From: Pseudomonas sp. SG20056
GTDB lineage: Bacteria > Pseudomonadota > Gammaproteobacteria > Pseudomonadales > Pseudomonadaceae
Direction: 5' to 3'
DNA: 64,000 nucleotides
Assembly (NCBI RefSeq): GCF_031764535.1
Contig: NZ_CP134499.1
Span: 682,001 to 746,000 of the forward strand
Below the pieces are notes generated by a model that ran no database searches, had not been told where the DNA came from, and saw only the letters and a program-made list of their open reading frames with translations. Below are positions 16,403-24,541 of this stretch, one piece after another (the stretch's first letter is position 1; each line of letters begins with the position of its first letter). The position numbers and the translations under genes are program-made.

Positions 16403-16879
16403 ATGACCCTGAAGACCATCGAAGGTACTTTTATCGCCCCCAAGGGCCGCTTTGCACTGGTCGTCGGCCGCTTTAACAGCTTCGTTGTCGAAAGCCTGGT
16501 AAGCGGCGCAGTTGACGCCCTGGTTCGCCACGGCGTGAGCGAAAGCGACATCACCATCATCCGCGCGCCGGGTGCTTTCGAAATCCCGCTGGTGGCGCAG
16601 AAAGTCGCCCAGCGTGGTGATTTCGACGCCATCATCGCCCTCGGTGCCGTGATTCGTGGCGGCACTCCGCACTTCGAATACGTTGCTGGCGAATGCACCA
16701 AGGGCCTGGCCCAGGTGTCCATGGAGTTCGGCGTACCGGTTGCCTTTGGCGTGCTGACTGTCGATTCCATCGAGCAAGCCATTGAACGTTCCGGCACCAA
16801 GGCCGGCAACAAAGGCGCGGAAGCTGCATTGTCCGCCCTGGAAATGGTCAGCCTGCTGGCGCAGTTGGAGGCCAAGTGA
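16403..16879 (+). CDS. ribH: 6,7-dimethyl-8-ribityllumazine synthase
   Basis: 158 residues of normal length. Conserved features are [17 protein letters not shown] (substrate-binding Phe-Asn), [29 protein letters not shown] with the catalytic His, and [11 protein letters not shown]. It condenses the RibA/RibD product with the RibB product. Its stop overlaps the nusB GTG. Confidence 0.97.
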   Translation: MTLKTIEGTFIAPKGRFALVVGRFNSFVVESLVSGAVDALVRHGVSESDITIIRAPGAFEIPLVAQKVAQRGDFDAIIALGAVIRGGTPHFEYVAGECTKGLAQVSMEFGVPVAFGVLTVDSIEQAIERSGTKAGNKGAEAALSALEMVSLLAQLEAK

Positions 16880-17367
16880 GCCAGAGCGACGGTAACGGGC
16901 AGCAGCCACAAGCGCCGAAGAAAGGCCCTAGCAGCAAGACCCTCGCGCGCCGTCAGGCGCGCACCCTGGCTATGCAGGCGCTGTACTCCTGGCACATGGC
17001 TGGGCAATCGCTGAACGAGATCGAAGCGCAGTTCCGCGTCGATAACGATTTCACTGCCGTGGACGGTGCCTACTTCCACGAGATTCTGCACGGCGTGCCG
17101 CGGCAGAAGACCGAGATCGATGGCGCGTTCGAATCGCTGCTCGACCGTCCGCTGGATGAGATCGACCCGGTGGAGTTGTCGATCCTGCGTCTGTCGACCT
17201 ACGAGCTGAAAAACCGCATCGATATCCCTTATCGCGTGGTGATCAACGAAGGCATCGAACTGGCCAAGGTGTTTGGCGCCACCGACGGACACAAGTTCGT
17301 TAACGGCGTGCTGGACAAGCTGGCACCGCGTCTACGCGCGGACGAAGTTCGCGCTAACAAGCGTTAA
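16876..17367 (+). CDS. nusB: Transcription antitermination factor NusB
   Basis: 163 residues, all helical, with [18 protein letters not shown] near the N-terminus and the conserved [33 protein letters not shown] near the end. It binds boxA RNA with NusE for rRNA antitermination. The GTG start at 16876 overlaps the ribH stop (GTGA). An N-terminal Gln/Lys/Pro-rich tail of about 25 residues is typical of pseudomonads. Confidence 0.96.
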   Translation: MSQSDGNGQQPQAPKKGPSSKTLARRQARTLAMQALYSWHMAGQSLNEIEAQFRVDNDFTAVDGAYFHEILHGVPRQKTEIDGAFESLLDRPLDEIDPVELSILRLSTYELKNRIDIPYRVVINEGIELAKVFGATDGHKFVNGVLDKLAPRLRADEVRANKR

Positions 17368-17374
17368 GCCTGTT

Positions 17375-18343
17375 TTGGGTGAGTTCGAGCTTATCCGTCA
17401 GTTCTTCGCCGCTGCGTCTTGTGCGCAGGCTGGCGAAGGCGTGGCATTGGGCATCGGCGACGACTGCGCCCTGCTGCAGGTGCCAGCTGGTGAGCAGTTG
17501 GCCATTTCTACCGACACCCTGGTCGCCGGGGTGCATTTCCCCGAATCGCCCGATCCGTTTCTGCTGGCGCAACGTGCGCTCGGCGTTTCGGTCAGTGATC
17601 TGGCCGCCATGGGCGCCGCACCTGTCGGCTTTACCCTGGCCTTGACCTTGCCCAGTGCCGATGCCGATTGGCTGCAGGCATTCGCCTCTGGCCTCGATCA
17701 GATGGCGCAGCACTGCGCCATTCGTCTGATCGGCGGCGATACCACCCGTGGTCCCCTGAGCCTCACCCTGACTGTGTTCGGCCGCTTGCCGGTTGGCATG
17801 GCGCTGACTCGTACGGGCGCGCAAATCGGTGATCTGCTCTGCGTTGGTGGTGAGTTGGGCGATGCTGCCGGTGCCTTGCCGCTGGTGCTGGGGCAGCGCC
17901 AAGCCGAGTCCGTAGTGGCCGAGCCGTTGCTGGCGCGTTACTGGTCGCCTATACCGCAGCTCGATCTGGGCCAGGCGCTGCGTGGTAAGGCTACTGCCGC
18001 GCTGGATATCTCCGATGGCTTGTTGGCTGACTGTGGCCATATTGCCGCCGCGTCCGGTGTTGAGTTGGTGATTGAGCTGGCGCAGGTGCCGATGTCAGCC
18101 GCCTTGCTGGCGTTTGCCGGGGCGTCGGTGGCGCGTCAGTGCGCATTGAGTGGTGGCGATGATTACCGCCTGGCATTCACTCTGCCTGAGCAGTATCTGG
18201 CGGACTTGCAGCGGGCTGGCTGGCCTGTGCAAGTGATTGGTCGTGTTGTGGCCGGCCAGGGCGTTACTCTGCTGGACTCGCAAGGCCGGCCCGTGCAACA
18301 GCCACACAGCGGCTATCAACATTTTGGAAGTGCCAGTGACTGA
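17375..18343 (+). CDS. thiL: Thiamine-monophosphate kinase
   Basis: 322 residues from the TTG at 17375, giving MGEFELIRQFF, the conserved ThiL N-terminus; the open frame upstream (from 17273) overlaps nusB and is not conserved. Motifs GIGDDCAL (metal/ATP Asp pair), STDTLVAGVHFP, IGGDTTRGP, TAALDISDGL and SGGDDYRLAF are present. It phosphorylates thiamine monophosphate to the cofactor. It starts 7 bases after nusB and overlaps pgpA by 8. Confidence 0.95.
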   Translation: MGEFELIRQFFAAASCAQAGEGVALGIGDDCALLQVPAGEQLAISTDTLVAGVHFPESPDPFLLAQRALGVSVSDLAAMGAAPVGFTLALTLPSADADWLQAFASGLDQMAQHCAIRLIGGDTTRGPLSLTLTVFGRLPVGMALTRTGAQIGDLLCVGGELGDAAGALPLVLGQRQAESVVAEPLLARYWSPIPQLDLGQALRGKATAALDISDGLLADCGHIAAASGVELVIELAQVPMSAALLAFAGASVARQCALSGGDDYRLAFTLPEQYLADLQRAGWPVQVIGRVVAGQGVTLLDSQGRPVQQPHSGYQHFGSASD

Positions 18344-18866
18344 TCATCCCAAGCAAGTCCCCGCCGAGTTCGTGCCGCCTTCGGTCTGGCGCAACCCCTG
18401 GCATTTCCTGGCCTTCGGTTTTGGCTCCGGCACCTTGCCGAAAGCCCCAGGTACCTGGGGTTCGCTGGTAGCGTTGCCGTTTATTCCACTGTTGCAGATG
18501 CTGCCGGACTGGGGTTACTGGCTGATGCTCGGCATCACCATGCTGTTTGGCTTTTGGCTGTGCGGCAAGGTGGCCGATGACCTGCGCGTGCACGACCACG
18601 AAGGTATCGTTTGGGACGAAATGGTCGGCATGTGGATTACCCTCTGGCTGGTGCCGGACGGCTGGGGCTGGCTGCTGCTAGGCTTTCTATTGTTCCGGGT
18701 GTTCGACATCCTCAAACCATGGCCGATTCGCTGGATCGATCGGCACGTGCATGGCGGTGTTGGCATCATGCTCGATGACGTGCTTGCCGGCGTATTCGCC
18801 TGGATGGCCCTGCAGCTGATTGTCTGGGGCTGGGCGAATGGGCTGGCTGCGGCGCTGGGTTGGTAA
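18336..18866 (+). CDS. pgpA: Phosphatidylglycerophosphatase A
   Basis: 176 residues from the GTG at 18336, which overlaps the thiL stop; a GTG at 18330 is an alternative. Several hydrophobic segments and the PgpA motifs GTLPKAPGTWGSL, HDHEGIVWDEMVG and FRVFDILKPWPI are present. It removes the phosphate from phosphatidylglycerophosphate to give phosphatidylglycerol in the inner membrane. Standard thiL-pgpA pairing. Confidence 0.95.
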   Translation: MTDHPKQVPAEFVPPSVWRNPWHFLAFGFGSGTLPKAPGTWGSLVALPFIPLLQMLPDWGYWLMLGITMLFGFWLCGKVADDLRVHDHEGIVWDEMVGMWITLWLVPDGWGWLLLGFLLFRVFDILKPWPIRWIDRHVHGGVGIMLDDVLAGVFAWMALQLIVWGWANGLAAALGW

Positions 18867-18882
18867 TCAAAAGGGATAGCTA

Positions 18883-19611
18883 ATGGGCCGCTGCTGTCGG
18901 TGGTTGCTGTGGCTGGTGATAAGCGTTGTCAGCGGGCCGTTGTGCGCCGATGAGTCTACGCAGATCCGTATTGCCAGCGAAACCTGGGAAGGGCACACCC
19001 ATGCGGATGGCAGCGGCATGGCGTGGGAGATTTTCCGCACGATCTTCGAACCTGCAGGCGTGCAGCTGGAGATCCAGAGTGTGCCTTACACCCGCTCCAT
19101 CGGCCTGGTACAGCGCGGAGCTGCCGATGCCTGGGCGGGTTCTTACCTGAACGAAGTTGAGCAGGGCGTGTTCTATCCGCGCTGGAACTACGACGCCGAC
19201 CAGATTGCCGCGCTGGGCCTGCGGGATAAACCCATTCCCAGCCAAGAAACCCTTGGCGAATACCGCCTTGTCTGGGTGCGCGGTTATGAGTACCAGCGTT
19301 ATCTGCCAAATTTGCGCCAGTACCGCGAAGTACTGCGCCGTGGCGGTATCCTCGGCATGCTGGAAATCGGCCATGTGGATTTCTATCTCGATGCTCTGAC
19401 CGAAGTCGAGGATGTGCTGAGCACGGCCAGTCAGCCCGAGCGCTATCGTGTTACCCAGCTGACCAAACTACCGATCTACCTGGGTTTTGCCGATACACCG
19501 CGTGGCCGAACCCTGGCTGAGCTGTTTGACACGCGTATGGATAGCCTGGTGGCGGACGGTAGCCTACGGCCGATCTTCCAGCGTTGGCAGCAACCTTACC
19601 CGTTTGACTAA
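18883..19611 (+). CDS. Periplasmic solute-binding protein family 3 (orphan)
   Basis: 242 residues with a signal peptide ending near GPLCA. The fold is that of amino-acid-type family 3 binding proteins (IRIASETWEGHTHADGSG, RGAADAWAGSYLNEVEQ). No permease or ATPase is nearby, as is common for such Pseudomonas proteins of unknown ligand. AAGGG precedes the ATG. It is 16 bases after pgpA and 17 before the aspartic protease gene, so all may be cotranscribed. Confidence 0.8.
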   Translation: MGRCCRWLLWLVISVVSGPLCADESTQIRIASETWEGHTHADGSGMAWEIFRTIFEPAGVQLEIQSVPYTRSIGLVQRGAADAWAGSYLNEVEQGVFYPRWNYDADQIAALGLRDKPIPSQETLGEYRLVWVRGYEYQRYLPNLRQYREVLRRGGILGMLEIGHVDFYLDALTEVEDVLSTASQPERYRVTQLTKLPIYLGFADTPRGRTLAELFDTRMDSLVADGSLRPIFQRWQQPYPFD

Positions 19612-19628
19612 CCTGTGCGAGACATCCC

Positions 19629-20276
19629 ATGTGCGCCTTGAAAACACTGTTATTGAGCCTGTCGCTGCTAATTGGCAGTGGCGTTATGGCGGCCACCCAG
19701 GTGCGGGTTGTCGGCCTGTTCCCTGGCGCGGCGGTGTTGAATGTCGATGGTCAGCGCAAACTGGTCAAGGTCGGTCAGGTTGGTCCTGGTGGCGTAGTGG
19801 TGGTTAGTGCCGACAGCCGTGGTGCAGTGTTGCGTGTCGATGGTGTTGAGCGCAGCTACAGCCTGAGCCGCGAGTACAGTGATGGCTTTGCCGAGGCGCA
19901 GAAGAAGCAGCTCAGTGTGGCGAAAGGCATCGGTGGGCATTACTGGATCGCAGGCTCGGTCAATGGTCAGTCCATCCAGTTTCTGGTGGATACCGGCGCC
20001 ACTTCGGTCGCCCTGAATGATGAGCATGCGCGCCGCCTGGGTATTGATTACCGAGTGATTGGTGCGCCCTTGCAGGTCAGCACTGCCAGCGGTACTGCGC
20101 GTGGTTGGCGCGTGACGCTGGATCGGGTGAAGGTCGGTGAGCTGGAAGTGCTGGGCGTCGATGCCGTGGTGCTGGAAGGTGGTTCGCCTACCGAGGCCTT
20201 GCTCGGCATGAGTTTCCTCAGTCGCGTCGGCTGGAAGGTTGAGCAGGACGCGTTGGTGTTGGAGTCCAAGTACTAG
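19629..20276 (+). CDS. Retropepsin-like clan AA aspartic protease (TIGR02281 type)
   Basis: 215 residues. A signal peptide (LLLSLSLLIGSGVMAA) precedes a small N-terminal domain (about 23-80) and a single-lobe pepsin/retropepsin domain with the active-site triplet in FLVDTGATSVALND and the flap/dimer region LLGMSFLSRVGW near the end. Single-lobe enzymes act as homodimers; it should be periplasmic. The physiological substrate is unknown. Confidence 0.85.
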   Translation: MCALKTLLLSLSLLIGSGVMAATQVRVVGLFPGAAVLNVDGQRKLVKVGQVGPGGVVVVSADSRGAVLRVDGVERSYSLSREYSDGFAEAQKKQLSVAKGIGGHYWIAGSVNGQSIQFLVDTGATSVALNDEHARRLGIDYRVIGAPLQVSTASGTARGWRVTLDRVKVGELEVLGVDAVVLEGGSPTEALLGMSFLSRVGWKVEQDALVLESKY

Positions 20277-20347
20277 CGCTTTGGCCATCTCGCGTTGGCT
20301 CGATGCTTATCATCAGTAATTCAGGCTAAGCGGCTGCCAAGGCCTGC

Positions 20348-20356
20348 TGTTACAAT
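20348..20356 (+). promoter_or_regulatory. Extended -10 promoter candidate for ribA
   Basis: TGT-TACAAT (TGn extended -10) lies 42 bp before the ribA GTG. No good -35 is present at the usual spacing, which extended -10 promoters tolerate. It would separate ribA from the upstream genes. Confidence 0.45.
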
Positions 20357-20398
20357 GCCGGCCTGATTATTCCTGCCCATTTTCTTTAGGAGCATCCG

Positions 20399-21019
20399 GT
20401 GTCCGTCGTGTTTGTCGCCGCCTCCCAGCTGCCTACGCCCTTTGGCGTATTCACCATGCATGGCTTCCTCGAAGAGGCCACTGGCAAGGAGCATGTAGCC
20501 CTGACTTTTGGTGATGTGGCCGATGGTGCGCCCGTACTGGGCCGTTTGCATTCCGAATGCCTGACCGGTGATGCACTGTTCAGCTTGCGTTGTGACTGCG
20601 GTTTTCAGCTCGAAGCGGCGCTGCGTGCGATTGCCAATGAAGGCCGCGGCGTTCTGCTCTATCTGCGTCAGGAAGGCCGTGGCATTGGTTTGCTGAACAA
20701 AATCCGCGCCTATGAGCTACAGGACGGCGGCGCCGATACCGTTGAGGCCAATGAGCGTCTGGGTTTCGGCGCAGATCAGCGTGACTACGCGATCTGCCTG
20801 CCGATGCTCGATCACCTGGGCATCACCCAGCTCAAACTGATGACCAACAACCCGCGCAAGGTCAAGGCGCTGGGCGACATGGGCATCAATGTAGCCACCC
20901 GTGTGCCGTTGCAGATCGATCACAACCCGCACAACAAAAAATACCTCGCCACCAAGGCCGGAAAACTCGGGCATATGCTCGGCAGCCTGCACCAGGGCGA
21001 GGTCGAGGAAAGCCTGTGA
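20399..21019 (+). CDS. ribA: GTP cyclohydrolase II
   Basis: 206 residues from a GTG preceded by AGGAGC. All catalytic elements are intact: zinc ligands in [20 protein letters not shown], the nucleotide-binding [26 protein letters not shown] and [12 protein letters not shown]. It opens GTP to start riboflavin synthesis and must supply this step because the RibBA C-terminal domain lacks the zinc site. No FMN riboswitch precedes it. The stop overlaps the next gene (GTGA). Confidence 0.96.
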   Translation: MSVVFVAASQLPTPFGVFTMHGFLEEATGKEHVALTFGDVADGAPVLGRLHSECLTGDALFSLRCDCGFQLEAALRAIANEGRGVLLYLRQEGRGIGLLNKIRAYELQDGGADTVEANERLGFGADQRDYAICLPMLDHLGITQLKLMTNNPRKVKALGDMGINVATRVPLQIDHNPHNKKYLATKAGKLGHMLGSLHQGEVEESL

Positions 21020-21432
21020 CGCGCGGCGAAGTGCGCCGGCGACTGGCGCTGGAGTGGTGGCGGCAGCTGGCCGTGACCTTGGTGCCGTTGTTCGTACTCA
21101 ACCTGCTGTTTGGTGCCGAGCAGAAAACTGGCCTGCTGACCATGCCGCTGTTTATCGCAGGTCTAGCCTCGATGTTTGTCAGCCTGCCGCTGTTCAGTGC
21201 CTACAAACGCGCGCTGGTGGCCACGGAAAAAGCCCTCGATACAGTAGACGAACACGATGCCTGGCTTGAACTGGCACGTGTCCGTCGCCTGGCCTTTCTC
21301 GGTGCGGCGCTGCCGGCCTGGATTGCCGCCATTGCGGTATTCGCTGGCCTGGAAGCGATTGCGCTGATCCTTCTGGCGATTTCCAGCATCGTTCTGCTGT
21401 ATCTCTACCGCATTCCTCGCCAACTCGGCTGA
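21016..21432 (+). CDS. Conserved inner-membrane protein between ribA and the B12-binding protein
   Basis: 138 residues with about four hydrophobic helices in two hairpins ([33 protein letters not shown]; then two more after a charged loop around residues 65-90). GTG start overlaps the ribA stop; its own TGA overlaps the next ATG. The position matches PA4046. No transporter family is recognised with confidence. Confidence 0.75.
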   Translation: MTRGEVRRRLALEWWRQLAVTLVPLFVLNLLFGAEQKTGLLTMPLFIAGLASMFVSLPLFSAYKRALVATEKALDTVDEHDAWLELARVRRLAFLGAALPAWIAAIAVFAGLEAIALILLAISSIVLLYLYRIPRQLG

Positions 21433-22229
21433 TGCGCGCCGCCATTCTCTGTTTGCTGCTGTTGCTGGCGTTGCCCGCCGCAGCGGTCGAGAGGGTAGTG
21501 ACTCTGGCGCCATCGCTGACGGAAATCATGCTGGAGCTGGACGCGGGCGAGCTGCTGGTTGGCCTGCTCGATGGCGGCGAGCGCCCGGCAGTGGTCGCGC
21601 AGCTACCTTCGGTTGGCCGGTATGGCCAGCTTGAATTGGAAAGTCTGCTCGAATTGCAACCCGATCTGGTGCTGCTCTGGCCCGACAGCATCAGCAGTGC
21701 GCAACGCCAACAGCTGCAACGTATGGGGATTCCCCTGCTGATCGTCGAACCGCGCAAGCTGGCTGATCTGGCGGAGAACTTCGTCGAAATCGGCACGCGT
21801 ATCGGCCGTGCCGAGCAGGGCCGGCAACTGCGTCAGCAATTCAATAGCGGCTTGGCCGCGTTGCGTCAGCGCTATCAGCGTGAGCAGCCTTTGCGGCTGT
21901 TCTATCAGGTCTGGGATACGCCGCTGTATACCATTGGCGGCCAGCAGATTATCAGCGACGCCCTGCGTATCTGTGGAGCCGAGAATATCTTTGCCGAGCT
22001 CACCTTGCCTGCGCCGCAGGTCAGCGTGGAGGCCGTGCTGCAAGCGAACCCAGAAGTGATTTTGGCTGGCGTGCAAGGGCAGCTGGACGCCTGGCGCATC
22101 TGGCCGGGCGTGACGGCAGTTGAGCGCAAGCAGCTGTGGTTGGTGCCGGATGCAGGTCTGGAGCGGCCGAGCTTTCAGATGCTGGCTGCCATCGACCGTC
22201 TGTGTGAGGTATTGAGCAAGGCGCACTAA
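21432..22229 (+). CDS. btuF: BtuF-like periplasmic cobalamin-binding protein
   Basis: 265 residues. A signal peptide (AAILCLLLLLALPAAAV) is followed by the class III binding-protein fold with VVTLAPSLTEIMLELDAGELLVG, ELLELQPDLVLLW and a long linking helix at about 110-140. The family binds B12 or siderophores. B12 is favoured because btuB with a cobalamin riboswitch is directly convergent. BtuC and BtuD are not adjacent. It corresponds in place to PA4045. Confidence 0.82.
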   Translation: MRAAILCLLLLLALPAAAVERVVTLAPSLTEIMLELDAGELLVGLLDGGERPAVVAQLPSVGRYGQLELESLLELQPDLVLLWPDSISSAQRQQLQRMGIPLLIVEPRKLADLAENFVEIGTRIGRAEQGRQLRQQFNSGLAALRQRYQREQPLRLFYQVWDTPLYTIGGQQIISDALRICGAENIFAELTLPAPQVSVEAVLQANPEVILAGVQGQLDAWRIWPGVTAVERKQLWLVPDAGLERPSFQMLAAIDRLCEVLSKAH

Positions 22230-22260
22230 GAGAAAGCCCCGCGTTTGGCGGGGCTTTCTC
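22230..22260. terminator. Terminator hairpin between btuF-like gene and btuB
   Basis: AGAAAGCCCCGC and GCGGGGCTTTCT form a perfect 12-bp stem with a 5-base loop in the gap between the two convergent genes. The AAAG/CTTT part gives a short U-stretch on each strand. Confidence 0.85.
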
Positions 22261-22290
22261 TTGGGGGCTATTGAGCGCCTAGCTGACGGC

Positions 22291-24162
22291 TCAAGGTTGA
22301 GGTGTCCAGGTCACGGCAAACAGCGCGGTGCGGCCTTCGCTGTTGTAGCCGAAGCGTCCGTTGGTGGTGCTGTAGGTCGCTTCGGCATAGTCCTTGTCGA
22401 AGAGGTTGTTCAGTTTCAGGTCGAATGCCACTTCCTTGGTCGCTTGCCATTTGCCGCGCAGGCTAAGCAGGCCGTAACCCCCCAGCTCACGGGTATTGGC
22501 GGCGTCGTCATAGCGGCCGCTGACTGCGCGCCAACTGGCGCCTACTGAAAAGTCACCGAACGGACGGTCTAAATCCAGGCTCAGCGTACGTTTGGCGCGG
22601 CGTGCGAGAGTGTGGCCAGTGTCGCGATCCCGTGGGTCGATCAGCGCGAGTGTCAGGTTGCCCTGCCAGCCGTACAGTTCCTGCTGGAGCGCCGCTTCGA
22701 ACCCGTTTATGCGAGCGGTCTGCACGTTTTGCGGAATGAAGTTCTGGTCGAGAACAATCGCGTCCTGCAGGTCGATACGGTACAGCGATAGTTCCAGGGT
22801 GCCGGTTTCGCTGTAGCGGCTGCGCCACTGTGCCTCATAACTTTTGGATGTTTCTGGCTCCAGGTCCGGGTTGGCGCTCGCGGAGCAAAAGCCGCCGAAA
22901 CAAAAGTCGGGGTAGTACAGGTCGTTGAAGGTCGGCGCGCGAAAGCCTTCGCTGTAGGACAGGATTAGGTCGTTGTCGTCATTGAATGGCACGGTCAGTG
23001 CGGCGTTCCAGGTGTTTTTACTGCCGAACTGCTGGTTCTTGTCATGACGCAGACCTAGCTCGGTTAAGAAGTATTCGGCGTTGTAGCTGTGCTGAATAAA
23101 TGCCGCCTGATTCCAGCGCGAGTCCTCGACAAAGTCCGTGTCGCTACGCAGACGGTCTTCGTACCAGTCGGCGCCAAACAGCACCTGGTGGCGCTCGCTG
23201 AGGGTCAGAGTGTTCACCCAGTTAGCCGAGTCACGATAGGTGTTGAAGCTGTAGAGCGAGTCCGCACCAGCCTGTGGCTGGTCGTTGCCAGTGTCGCGCT
23301 TGTCCTCGCTGTGGCCGATTTCCAGGCGGCTATTCCAGGCTTCGCTGAGATTGGCATCGATGTAGCTGGACAGGCTGCTGAGCTGGAAGTCCGTAGTGGG
23401 CAGTGACGTGCTGAAGATGTCCTCAAACTCGCTCTGGCCGCGCTGGTCGAGGGCGCTGAAGCCGATCTTCAGATCGTCATTGAAGCGATGCGAGAGATTC
23501 AGGCTCAGCGATTTATTGCGGTAGGCATCGTCATCGCCATTGGCACCGAAGTTATCGCGCGTGGCGTCGATCCCCTGGGTTTCATCGAGTGCAGCCCCCA
23601 GGTTGAAGTGAGTCCGCGCGTCGCCGCCGGACACGCCAAGGCTGCGCTCGAAGGTCTGGTTGCTACCGACGCCAAGGCGCACATAAGGCTTGAGGCCGTC
23701 GCCACTGCCTTGGCGAGTGAAAATCTGTACGACGCCACCGATGGCATCGGAGCCATACAGCGCCGAACGCGCGCCGCGCACGACTTCAATGCGTTCGATC
23801 TGCTCCGGGCTGAGAAACTCCAGGCTGCTGGTGCCGCTGGACGCGGCAGAAATACGTTGGCCGTCTACCAGAACCAGGGTTTGCGCGGTTGAGGTGCCGC
23901 GCACAAACAGGCCGGTCTGGCTGCCTGCGCCGCCGGTACGGCTGACACTGACGCCGGGTACGCGCTCAAGTAACTCAGCCACGCTACGCACTTGCAGGCG
24001 TTCTATGTCCTTGCGGGTGAATACTGTGGTTGCAGCTGTAGTCTGCTGGACCGGTTCGGCATGACGCCCGGAGGTCACAACCAATGGCTGCAACTCAAGT
24101 GGATCTGCATGAGTAGCCAGCGGCATCAGCGCCACAGCCAGGGCAAGACGGGACAATTTCAC
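22291..24162 (-). CDS. btuB: TonB-dependent vitamin B12 receptor
   Basis: 623 residues from the GTG at 24162; GAGGA lies 8 bases upstream and a signal peptide (LALAVALMPLATHA) follows. The longer frame upstream runs through the riboswitch and is discarded. A TonB box-like LVVTSGRH, the plug domain (LERVPGVSVSRTGG, ERIEVVRGARSALYGSDAIGG) and a 22-strand barrel follow. It imports cobalamin across the outer membrane using TonB energy. An upstream cobalamin riboswitch and the convergent BtuF-like gene support the substrate. Confidence 0.93.
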   Translation of the reverse strand: MKLSRLALAVALMPLATHADPLELQPLVVTSGRHAEPVQQTTAATTVFTRKDIERLQVRSVAELLERVPGVSVSRTGGAGSQTGLFVRGTSTAQTLVLVDGQRISAASSGTSSLEFLSPEQIERIEVVRGARSALYGSDAIGGVVQIFTRQGSGDGLKPYVRLGVGSNQTFERSLGVSGGDARTHFNLGAALDETQGIDATRDNFGANGDDDAYRNKSLSLNLSHRFNDDLKIGFSALDQRGQSEFEDIFSTSLPTTDFQLSSLSSYIDANLSEAWNSRLEIGHSEDKRDTGNDQPQAGADSLYSFNTYRDSANWVNTLTLSERHQVLFGADWYEDRLRSDTDFVEDSRWNQAAFIQHSYNAEYFLTELGLRHDKNQQFGSKNTWNAALTVPFNDDNDLILSYSEGFRAPTFNDLYYPDFCFGGFCSASANPDLEPETSKSYEAQWRSRYSETGTLELSLYRIDLQDAIVLDQNFIPQNVQTARINGFEAALQQELYGWQGNLTLALIDPRDRDTGHTLARRAKRTLSLDLDRPFGDFSVGASWRAVSGRYDDAANTRELGGYGLLSLRGKWQATKEVAFDLKLNNLFDKDYAEATYSTTNGRFGYNSEGRTALFAVTWTPQP

Positions 24163-24170
24163 GTAGAGAA

Positions 24171-24198
24171 TCCTCAAAAGGTCGAACGACTTTTGAGG
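24171..24198 (-). promoter_or_regulatory. btuB ribosome-binding site inside a hairpin (riboswitch expression platform)
   Basis: On the minus strand CCTCAAAAG pairs with CTTTTGAGG, with further pairing of TCG/CGA around the loop. The 3' arm carries GAGGA, the btuB Shine-Dalgarno, 8 bases before the GTG. Formation of this hairpin would block ribosome entry, as in translationally acting cobalamin riboswitches. Confidence 0.65.
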
Positions 24199-24274
24199 AG
24201 GGCAGGGGCAAGAACGGGCGCGCGAACGCAGCCTGAGCTTGACGGTGATGCCCTCCGCAACACCAGTCACATCC

Positions 24275-24427
24275 AGCAAGGCCGGTCTCCGGGCTCTCGA
24301 CGTGCGCCGCCTCGCCTTCCCGGGATAACCCAGTGGCGTTGAGGTGACGTGCAGAACGGTTCTGCGGTCGATTACCGTTGCGGGGGCAGCGCCGGGATGG
24401 TTCCTCAGAACGCACCGGCTTCCCGTT
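24275..24427 (-). ncRNA. Cobalamin (AdoCbl) riboswitch upstream of btuB
   Basis: On the minus strand the conserved parts appear in order: GGGAAGCCGGTG, the B12 box CGGCGCTGCCCCCGCAACGG, CCACTGGGTTATCCCGGGAA-GGCG, and GAGCCCGGAGACCGGCC closing the element. It binds cobalamin and represses btuB. The remaining bases to 24541 hold its promoter and no gene. Confidence 0.97.
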
Positions 24428-24541
24428 TAACGCCGCTTCATTGTGGAAGGGCGCACCTTGGCGGAAGTAAAACGCCGCGCACCTTAATGCGCGGTTGGAT
24501 GAATTACAAGCAAGCCTGATTTAGCTCTGGATGAGCGGTAT
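24428..24541. other. Spacer between btuB riboswitch and dxs
   Basis: No gene. It should contain the btuB promoter and the end of the dxs transcript. I see no T-rich terminator and no convincing -35/-10 pair. Confidence 0.3.

Noticed and set aside
15122..16909. Long antisense open frame opposite ribBA and ribH
   Set aside because: High-GC third positions keep the opposite strand open; the residues show no conserved motifs and the sense genes are certain.
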